Source: Candidatus Gastranaerophilales bacterium | Lineage (GTDB): Bacteria > Cyanobacteriota > Vampirovibrionia > Gastranaerophilales > Gastranaerophilaceae | Assembly: GCA_944322615.1 (NCBI GenBank) | Contig: CALUPH010000004.1 | Coordinates: 1-64,000, forward strand | Length of the DNA: 64,000 bases | Reading direction: 5' to 3' | In this document: one piece after another, positions 1 to 6,170 of the stretch | Layout of the letters: each line of letters begins with the position of its first letter | Position numbering within the stretch: position 1 is the first letter of the stretch | Notes under the pieces: generated by a model | Databases searched by the model: none | The model's input: the letters and a program-made list of their open reading frames with translations, nothing else | What the model was told of the DNA's origin: nothing | Made by a program: the position numbers and the translations under genes

Positions 1-518
1 TTTTCTGGCTTTTTAATAAAATCTTCACCCCAATCGCCATTTTTCATAAGCTCATAATTGAATGTATGTTTTTCTTTGTTATCTATTTTTGCCCATAAAA
101 GTGTTTCATGGCTTGCTGTAAAATACCTGCAAGACATATTCGGCGAAGCGTTTGGTTTAAACCAACAAATATCATTTAGAATTTTAAATCCATTTTTTTG
201 TAAGGCAAAGCCACAAGCATAAATAGAATGATAAGTTCCTGATATCCAAATTGTCCCATTAGGTTTCAAAACTCTTTTGCAGGCTTTTATCCATTTGTTG
301 TGGAATTCAAAATTCTCATCAATCCCTTTACTCTCATCCCACTTTCCTTTATTAACAGAAACGACCTTTCCTGCATGACAAGTAATTCCACCGTTAGATA
401 ACATATATGGGGGATCTGCAAAAATCATATCAACAGATTCTGGTGCTGCTTTGTTTAAAATCTCAATACAGTCACCTTGAAATAAGGTTATATTATTTTT
501 TTCATAGACCTTTTGCAT
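1..518 (-). CDS. DNA adenine methyltransferase, beta class (5' part only; runs off left edge)
   Basis: The reverse strand is open from the edge to an ATG at 518-516, giving the first 172 residues of a site-specific DNA methyltransferase. The catalytic motif MIFADPPYMLSNGG lies about 35 residues from the start. It is followed by GKVVSVNKGKWD and later by WISGTYHSIY and NMSCRYFTASHETLLWAK. DPPY before the AdoMet-binding FxGxG region is the beta-class order. The surrounding wording resembles the HinfI/DpnA (M.DpnIIB) subgroup of N6-adenine methylases, but the recognition site cannot be read from this. The C-terminal part lies outside the window. No restriction endonuclease is visible here, so it may be an orphan regulator-type methylase or part of a system continuing to the left. 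A TATAAT-like box at 530-525 (reverse) sits only 6 bases from the ATG. Confidence 0.85.
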   Translation of the reverse strand, partial: MQKVYEKNNITLFQGDCIEILNKAAPESVDMIFADPPYMLSNGGITCHAGKVVSVNKGKWDESKGIDENFEFHNKWIKACKRVLKPNGTIWISGTYHSIYACGFALQKNGFKILNDICWFKPNASPNMSCRYFTASHETLLWAKIDNKEKHTFNYELMKNGDWGEDFIKKPE

Positions 519-1026
519 GCAATAATTATACAATAAATATGAGGTTTGTTTTTGGCCTGCATTTTTGCAATTTTTCAGCTAAAATTTACTTATATTCAAA
601 AAACATCTGTCCTATATAGGACAATTTCAATAATAGTCCTGTTTCGCACATTTTAATGATTTATACTCAATAGTGACATAGATAAATTTATCCATAAATT
701 GATTGCATGCAGTTTGCGAAAAACAGGTGGTGAAAATCGTCAAAACACAGTAACAAATACTGTTTCTTTAAAGTCTTGCTTCGTCTTCAGCTCTCGAACC
801 TTATAATAATCAAAACAACTGTAATAAATAATAAAATTAGGTATTTTGATACAATTAAATCGTTTTACTCGGCAGAGTCCGTGAGGTCGAAAGCATAGAA
901 TTGCTTTGAGGAGTTTACACAACATACAGGTAAGCTATTGAAAAACGAATCTTTCCCCAGCTATTTTTAGTGTTTAAAAACGGGTAATCACCGAAGCGCT
1001 GTTTTCCCAAAACAATTCAAGTTATG

Positions 1027-1080
1027 TTCATACTTCACATAATTTTCATTTGGTTGCATTTATCCATATTGTAAAACGAT
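1027..1080. repeat. Diverged direct repeat, copy 1
   Basis: This segment resembles 1354-1408 with scattered substitutions and a one-base gap. Both copies share TTTCATTTG, then TTGCA or GTGCA, then TTGTAAAAC, in the same order and spacing. Copy 2 abuts the end of the TPR membrane-protein gene. Alignment was by eye and function is unknown. Confidence 0.4.
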
Positions 1081-1141
1081 ATTGAATAATTAATGCAACT
1101 ATATATGTAGTTTCGTAATTTTGTTTATAGAAACAACGTCA

Positions 1142-1183
1142 AAGCTTTGTTTGTTTGAGGACGAAGTCCGAGTTACAAAGCTT
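1142..1183. repeat. Nested inverted repeat (hairpin)
   Basis: Outer arms AAGCTTTGT (1142-1150) and ACAAAGCTT (1175-1183) are perfectly complementary over 9 bp. They enclose a second stem, GGAC-GAA-GTCC (1159-1169). There is no U-tract, so it is not a standard terminator. Confidence 0.5.
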
Positions 1184-1234
1184 CAGGTTGAAATTAACAA
1201 AATCGAAACGGAATATCAAGTTGCTAGCCTTTTG

Positions 1235-1260
1235 GTACTTTTCTGTAATGAGAAAAGTAC
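1235..1260. repeat. Perfect 10-bp inverted repeat
   Basis: GTACTTTTCT (1235-1244) and AGAAAAGTAC (1251-1260) are exact reverse complements around a 6-base loop. No T-tract follows on either strand. It may be an RNA hairpin or an operator. Confidence 0.5.
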
Positions 1261-1353
1261 ATAATGAATAAATATTTAATTCAAGATTATACAAAAATAA
1301 AAAAATTGATTGTCTTTATATGTTAAGTAGTAAATTAAATTTATTAAAGATAT

Positions 1354-1408
1354 ATTCATTACTTTATATAACTTTCATTTGAGTGCACTATTCCTCTTGT
1401 AAAACAAT
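1354..1408. repeat. Diverged direct repeat, copy 2
   Basis: Partner of 1027-1080, same strand and order of matching blocks. It ends about 14 bases before the stop codon of the gene at 1423-2508. Confidence 0.4.
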
Positions 1409-1422
1409 TAAATATTATTTTA

Positions 1423-2508
1423 TTAGTTTGCTTTTTCAGGTTTTCTGAAAAAGGTTTTTTCCATGTATGTTATAAATTCTTCAAGAGAGTAGTCTTTGAA
1501 CTCTTTTTCTTTCTCTTTGTATTGAAGAGCCAAATCTTTTTTGCCCATATTATAGTATATATAGGCATTTGCTATATTATAAAAATATGAATTTTTTCTT
1601 TCCTGTTCCAGTTCTTTGAGTGCCTTTTCATACTGTTTTTGACCTGTATATATTTTAACGAGAAGTCTATAACGTGATTTATTTACTTGCATAGCATAAT
1701 CAAGTGCTTTATCATAATTACCTTTTGCCGTATATATATCTGCCAGAAATCTGATATAATTCGGATAATCGCTCTTATTTATGCATTCAATTGCTTTATC
1801 ATATTCAGCGATTTCATAATAGAAAAGGGCAATTCTTAAATAATTGTTTTTTTTAGATATTTTTGCAGAAATTAATGTGTATTTAAGATAATCATCTATG
1901 AGTTTTTTTGCCTCAGGACTGCTATAATCAGGAATTTTTTTATTGTTTTTATATTTATCATATAATTCCCATTCGCTGTCTAAGGCTATTGCATCTGCAC
2001 TAACTCCTTTTACATAAGGTATAACTGCTATTTTATATGATATTTTGTGTAATTTTTTTAAAAAACCTATATCTTCCATTTTGTAGTGATAGTGAAAAAT
2101 ATAATTGAAAATTACACAAGGCAATCCTAAATAAAAAATTGTTGCAAGAATAACTAAAATAACCGAAAATTTTTTAATATCCTTTTTCTCTTGCGATTTA
2201 ATTGAAAGAATAATTTTTATGATTGTAATAATTGCAAAAATTAATATTTCAATACTTAATATGATAGAAAGTTCATTACAGTATGAAGATGCAATGCATT
2301 CTAAAATATTTTGAATTGTTATCGGAGGAAAGTAAAAATAGGTTCTAAAACAGATTATTATTAAATAATAAAGAATTAATAAAGCTAAAATCGGCAAAAA
2401 TATTATATTTTTAATTTTTTTAGGGAAAAAAATTTTAGCCATAATTAAAGGCAGAATAAGAAAAACAGGAATTGAACCTATAATTATTAGAAAATAGTTT
2501 AAAAACAT
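1423..2508 (-). CDS. Membrane protein with C-terminal TPR-like repeats
   Basis: Protein of 361 residues, family not recognised. The first ~160 residues hold about four hydrophobic segments (around 2-24, 33-54, 78-102 and 114-138), so the N-terminal half sits in the membrane. The C-terminal half, from about 200, has tetratricopeptide-like helical pairs such as ALFYYEIAEYDKAIECI, DIYTAKGNYDKALDYA and IYTGQKQYEKALKELEQE, suggesting a cytoplasmic or periplasmic protein-binding arm. It ends in a lysine-rich tail. It is a separate transcription unit on the reverse strand, with the tagged protein 2623-3036 upstream of it (114-base gap). Seen: membrane segments and TPRs. Unknown: partner and role. 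Confidence 0.75.
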   Translation of the reverse strand: MFLNYFLIIIGSIPVFLILPLIMAKIFFPKKIKNIIFLPILALLILYYLIIICFRTYFYFPPITIQNILECIASSYCNELSIILSIEILIFAIITIIKIILSIKSQEKKDIKKFSVILVILATIFYLGLPCVIFNYIFHYHYKMEDIGFLKKLHKISYKIAVIPYVKGVSADAIALDSEWELYDKYKNNKKIPDYSSPEAKKLIDDYLKYTLISAKISKKNNYLRIALFYYEIAEYDKAIECINKSDYPNYIRFLADIYTAKGNYDKALDYAMQVNKSRYRLLVKIYTGQKQYEKALKELEQERKNSYFYNIANAYIYYNMGKKDLALQYKEKEKEFKDYSLEEFITYMEKTFFRKPEKAN

Positions 2509-2622
2509 ATATAAAAACTCCTAAAATAGTTAATAATTTATTAATACCCTATTATCAGATGTTTTTAACAATGGTATTGATAAGGTTTTTATATGATTTT
2601 TCTTCTTTATTATAATTTAATT

Positions 2623-3036
2623 TTATTCTGAATCTTTGTTATATAGTTTTCTTAAAGCTCTTTCAAATGTTTTAAAGTGTGGTTCAAAGAATTTTAATTC
2701 TATATCTGATTTTGCGATTAAAAATTGCATTGTCTGAAATATTAGACTACCGGCTTTTACTTCCGGAATTTTTTTATTAGTATAAATACCGCTTTCAATC
2801 GGTTCTTTAAGTTTATCACTTGTATATCTCATTCCAAGGGCAAAGCCTTTGTTATAGGGGGCTTTATATATTTCGATTGTATCCCCTTCCGTAACTTCTT
2901 TTATAACTCTGTGGTCAAGAAATTTTTTGTACTCGTTTACTAAATTATCAGTATAGTTAGTTGGAGTACCTTCAGGCATTTTTGTATATAAATTTTTATT
3001 TACAATCAGATTTGCTTTGAAAGAGATATTATTCAT
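2623..3036 (-). CDS. Small protein with N-terminal ISFKAN motif
   Basis: Protein of 137 residues, no family recognised. It has no signal peptide or membrane segment. The start MNNISFKANL carries at its very N-terminus the S-F-K motif found 15-50 residues into several other proteins of this window, so it may be the shortest form of the shared tag. The rest is a mixed polar sequence with a central YNKGFALGMRYTSD stretch and a basic helical C-terminus. The ATG is at 3036-3034, and no alternative start is better. Confidence 0.65.
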   Translation of the reverse strand: MNNISFKANLIVNKNLYTKMPEGTPTNYTDNLVNEYKKFLDHRVIKEVTEGDTIEIYKAPYNKGFALGMRYTSDKLKEPIESGIYTNKKIPEVKAGSLIFQTMQFLIAKSDIELKFFEPHFKTFERALRKLYNKDSE

Positions 3037-3225
3037 AATATTTATTCAAAATGTAAACATAAAATGTTTTGCCATTTATATACTTATTACTCTTAAATTC
3101 TTTTATTTATTAGGTTTTTAATACCTGATATCTTATTGATATATTGTGTAAAAGAGTAATATATTATAAAATAATACTATATTTATTCACTGGCATGTAT
3201 TAATAACAAAAGAAAAGGGTGTTTT

Positions 3226-4269
3226 ATGAAGATTACGGCTTTGGGACGACCATTTTACAATTATCCGAAGAGTAATGCATTCATAAGCAAAGTTTCAATG
3301 TCCGCACCAAAATCTCAAGGTGCGGATATTTTTTGCTTTAAAGGTGCATCAACTCTTTCTGATAAGGCAAGTATTATTCCATCATCAAATCCAACAGATT
3401 TGGAATATCAAGTTGAAAAGAATACAGGAATTGTGCCTGTAGATACTGTTGTAAAAAAGTTCAAAAATGGAGAAACATACGTTAATATAGCAGGCAATAT
3501 AAGGGGAAAAGATGTTTATGTTATGCCTGCAGGCGGAAATAACGTTAATGATAACCTGATGGAAACATATTTAAAAGCAGATGCGGCAAAAAGAGCAGGT
3601 GCCGATAGGGTAATTGCCATATTGCCTAGTTTTGATTATGCTCGTCAAGAAAAAAGGACAGAAAAAGGCGAACCTATTGCAGCTCGTTTAAATATGGATT
3701 TATTAAAGACATCAGGTGTAGATGAAATAATCACAACAGATTTACACACCCCTGCAATTGAAGGATTCGCTCCAAATTCTATGAAAGTAACACATATAGA
3801 ATCAATGCAATTGATGGAAAATTATATAACATCTAAAGGAATTAAAGATTTGGTTGTTGTAAGTCCTGATTTGGGCGGAACAAAAAGAGCTGATAAATTA
3901 GCGAAATCACTTGGTTGCGATAAGGCAATAGTATATAAACATCGTCAAGCACATAATGAAGCCACAGCAGAAGAATTAATAGGTGATGTTACCGGTAAAA
4001 ATTGTATAATATTTGACGATATTATAGATACTGCAGGAACGATAGCTGAAGCATCAAAACTATTAAAGAAAAAAGGAGCTAAAGATATCTATGTATGTGC
4101 TGCTCATGGTTTATTTAACGGTGAGGCAATGAAAAGATTAAATGATGCTCCCGTTAAAGAAGTTATAGTAACAAATAGTGTACCTAAAAAGCCTGATTCT
4201 ATTGATAAAATCAAACAAGTAGATTTATCGGTTCAAATAGCAGAGGCAATGAAAAATATTTCTGCTTAG
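3226..4269 (+). CDS. prs: Ribose-phosphate pyrophosphokinase with N-terminal extension
   Basis: Makes PRPP from ribose 5-phosphate and ATP, feeding purine, pyrimidine, His, Trp and NAD synthesis. The family landmarks are present: FKNGETYVNI near 79-88, NDNLMETYLKADAAKRAGA (about 108-126), the YARQEKR flexible-loop region (138-144), TTDLH with the catalytic-loop His174, VVSPDLGGTKRADKLAK, and the PRPP loop FDDIIDTAGTIAEA (263-276, Asp264/Asp265/Asp268). At 347 residues it is about 30 longer than typical. The excess is an N-terminal extension of roughly 60 residues starting MKITALG and containing CFKG at 37-40, the tag seen in neighbours. AAAAGGG stands 6 bases before the ATG. Whether this is the only Prs of the cell or a tagged paralogue is not visible here. 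Confidence 0.93.
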   Translation: MKITALGRPFYNYPKSNAFISKVSMSAPKSQGADIFCFKGASTLSDKASIIPSSNPTDLEYQVEKNTGIVPVDTVVKKFKNGETYVNIAGNIRGKDVYVMPAGGNNVNDNLMETYLKADAAKRAGADRVIAILPSFDYARQEKRTEKGEPIAARLNMDLLKTSGVDEIITTDLHTPAIEGFAPNSMKVTHIESMQLMENYITSKGIKDLVVVSPDLGGTKRADKLAKSLGCDKAIVYKHRQAHNEATAEELIGDVTGKNCIIFDDIIDTAGTIAEASKLLKKKGAKDIYVCAAHGLFNGEAMKRLNDAPVKEVIVTNSVPKKPDSIDKIKQVDLSVQIAEAMKNISA

Positions 4270-4297
4270 TTAATAAAAATTAATATATCATATATAA

Positions 4298-4356
4298 ATA
4301 GCATTTTCCTTTTTTTACGAGAATTTAAATGTTTGTGAAAAAAAGGAAAATGCTAT
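4298..4356 (+). promoter_or_regulatory. Perfect 19-bp hairpin burying the rtcB RBS and start
   Basis: The left arm 4298-4316 (ATAGCATTTTCCTTTTTTT) and right arm 4338-4356 are exact reverse complements, separated by a 21-base loop. The right arm contains the Shine-Dalgarno-like AAAGG (4342-4346) and the first two bases of the rtcB ATG (4355). In a transcript read through from prs, translation initiation of rtcB would be blocked unless the stem is opened, cleaved or bound. No U-tract follows the stem, so it is not a classical terminator. A two-codon frame ATG-CTA-TGA (4350-4358) also overlaps the rtcB start. A TATAAA-like box at 4292-4297 could instead start transcription inside the left arm and escape the structure. 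Confidence 0.7.
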
Positions 4357-5563
4357 GAATGTTAATATTTCTGGAGCATTTTGTAATGTAATTACTAATA
4401 AACAAAAATGTTCTCAAAACCCATCTTTTAAACAAAAAAATGATACCTTTGAAAAGTCTATTAAAATAAAAGGTTCAGAGACTCAAGCGAAGATATATAC
4501 TACAAATGTTGATTATCAAACTTTAGGTCAGATTAAGGAGTTTTGTAATCATCCCGTGTTTAGAGATACGCCAATAAGAATAATGCCAGATACGCATGCC
4601 GGAAAAAATTCTGTTGTTGGATTTAGTGCCCCAATAATTAATGGGAAAGTTATTCCTAATATTATAGGTGGTGATATAGGTTGTGGTATGCTTTGCGTAA
4701 AGTTTGACCCTCAATGTGAACAGATAGATTTTGAAAAGTTAGATGATATTATCAAAACATATGTATCGGCTTCACATTCAAAAGAACCATCAAGTATGAA
4801 AAAGGTTCCTCCTGAATTTTATAACAAAGTTGCAGCCTTATGTAAATATAAATATAAGAAACCGATGGAAAAAGTTCTAAATTCTTTAGGTACTTTAGGT
4901 GGTGGAAACCATTTTATAGAGATTGATAAAAATGCAGAAGGTGAATATTTTTTAGTTATTCATACCGGTTCAAGACATTTTGGTAAAGAAGTTGCAAATT
5001 ATCATCAAGCAATAGCAGGAGAACAAAATCCTTATAAAATAAGAGATTTATCTTATCTTAGTGGTTCTGAAGCAAAGGATTATCTTGAAGATATGAGACT
5101 AGCGGCAGAGTATTCAAAATATAATAGAAGGGTTATTGCTGATGAAATTATGAAGCGAATGGGTTGGAAAGAACAAGAATCCTTTGAAAGTATTCATAAT
5201 TATATTTCTAATGATGGAATGATTAGAAAAGGTGCAATATCTGCTAATTTGGGTGAAAGGGTAATTATTCCATTGAATATGCGAGATGGCAGTATTCTTG
5301 GTATAGGAAAAGGAAATCCTGATTGGAATAATACTGCGCCTCATGGTGCCGGTCGTCAGTATAAAAGGAGTGAAGCTGCCCAATTTATTTCTTTTGAAGA
5401 ATATAGAAAATCAATGGAAGGAATATACTCCAGCGGAATTAATGAAAGCCATATAGATGAATCGCCTCAAGCATATAAAGATTCTTGTGAAATAATAGAG
5501 AATGTATCTGATACGGTAGATGTAAAAGATGTTATTTCTCCTGTGTTTAACTATAAAGATTAG
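4355..5563 (+). CDS. rtcB: RNA-splicing ligase RtcB with N-terminal tag
   Basis: GTP- and Mn-dependent ligase joining RNA 3'-phosphate or 2',3'-cyclic phosphate ends to 5'-OH ends, used in RNA repair. Expected metal and catalytic residues are visible: Asp107 and Cys110 in GGDIGCGM, Asn185/His186 in GGGNHFIE, His203 in HTGSRHFG, His281 in SIHNYI, and the guanylated His330 in PHGAGR. At 402 residues it matches the short bacterial RtcB forms. The first ~34 residues precede the catalytic fold and include NPSFKQK at 22-28, the tag shared with neighbours. It lies 85 bases after prs in the same direction, with its start codon in the hairpin at 4298-4356. Neither archease nor RtcA is nearby. Confidence 0.93.
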   Translation: MNVNISGAFCNVITNKQKCSQNPSFKQKNDTFEKSIKIKGSETQAKIYTTNVDYQTLGQIKEFCNHPVFRDTPIRIMPDTHAGKNSVVGFSAPIINGKVIPNIIGGDIGCGMLCVKFDPQCEQIDFEKLDDIIKTYVSASHSKEPSSMKKVPPEFYNKVAALCKYKYKKPMEKVLNSLGTLGGGNHFIEIDKNAEGEYFLVIHTGSRHFGKEVANYHQAIAGEQNPYKIRDLSYLSGSEAKDYLEDMRLAAEYSKYNRRVIADEIMKRMGWKEQESFESIHNYISNDGMIRKGAISANLGERVIIPLNMRDGSILGIGKGNPDWNNTAPHGAGRQYKRSEAAQFISFEEYRKSMEGIYSSGINESHIDESPQAYKDSCEIIENVSDTVDVKDVISPVFNYKD

Positions 5564-5630
5564 CAAAAAGTAATTTTTTTGTTTTTTATTATTGTAGATT
5601 CTGATTGTTTTTTCGCTGTAAATAGGTATA

Positions 5631-6164
5631 ATGAAAATGATTAATAATATTTTTAATAGTATATATGTTAAAAGACCAATAACTAATTGCAAATTATCAC
5701 CTTCTTTTAAATGTACTCAAAGTATGGATTTATTCGAGAAAAGTGATAAAGTGAGAGATTTGAAAATGGAAGAAAATAGATATTCACAGGTAGATAGAAG
5801 CATAGATATAGATGATATCTCAAATAATTTAAAGAATAATACCATGGCTTTTCCAGATGTTGTTAGGGGACTTATTTCTGTAATTCCTACATATATGAAA
5901 GGAAAACTTACAACTAATATGTTTGTTGACATATATCAAGAAAGAGCTTCTTTGTTATATTCACGTCTTGAAAATGGTATGGACAAGGCTGCTTTTTCAA
6001 AAGATTTTGAGCCAGAAATATCATTGATAAAAAAGCTTGATACTGCTTGTGAAAATTATAGAAATGGGAATATGCAAGGCAGAACTTTTGATGCAATTAT
6101 AGAAAAAAGTATAATTACATATATGAAAACTTCTCAGCCAAAGAATAGTTATTATTTAGAATAA
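5631..6164 (+). CDS. Small unknown protein with N-terminal PSFK tag
   Basis: Protein of 177 residues, family not recognised. The N-terminus MKMINNIFN ... LSPSFKCTQ (SFK at 25-27) matches the shared N-terminal segment of this region. The rest is predicted mainly helical and charged, with no membrane span. It follows rtcB by 67 bases and converges on the calpain-like gene, their stop codons being 6 bases apart. A TATAAT box (5627-5632) overlaps the first ATG, so translation may start at the second ATG (5637) or the mRNA may come from rtcB. A relationship to the neighbouring toxin-like protein is possible but unproven. Confidence 0.65.
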   Translation: MKMINNIFNSIYVKRPITNCKLSPSFKCTQSMDLFEKSDKVRDLKMEENRYSQVDRSIDIDDISNNLKNNTMAFPDVVRGLISVIPTYMKGKLTTNMFVDIYQERASLLYSRLENGMDKAAFSKDFEPEISLIKKLDTACENYRNGNMQGRTFDAIIEKSIITYMKTSQPKNSYYLE

Positions 6165-6170
6165 TATTTT

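Larger units (their letters stand above)
519..1422. other. Long non-coding stretch with hairpins
   Basis: About 900 bases lie between the methylase start and the end of the next gene, and I see no convincing coding sequence in them. The only sizeable open frame (740-925, reverse) has no ribosome-binding site and no recognisable motif. The stretch does contain structure: a small inverted repeat ACAGTA-ACAAA-TACTGT near 748-766, a nested hairpin at 1142-1183, a perfect 10-bp hairpin at 1235-1260, and a diverged direct repeat of about 50 bases (1027-1080 and 1354-1408). It could be the remnant of a mobile or repeated element, or carry structured RNA. Confidence 0.6.

Noticed and set aside
850-900. 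tRNA-like stretch near GAGGTCGAAAGC
   Set aside because: No acceptor stem or anticodon arm can be paired; not a tRNA.
740-925. Open frame of 61 codons on the reverse strand
   Set aside because: No ribosome-binding site, no motif, Cys/Tyr/Phe-rich composition typical of random AT-rich frames; treated as non-coding.
4298-4356. Hairpin read as the prs terminator
   Set aside because: No T-tract follows the stem on the forward strand, and the stem contains the next gene's start site, so a regulatory role fits better.
5627-5632. TATAAT overlapping a start codon, taken with 525-530 and 25715-25720 as evidence of leaderless genes
   Set aside because: TATAAT is expected by chance at this AT content, and -35 boxes are weak; not enough to claim leaderless transcription.
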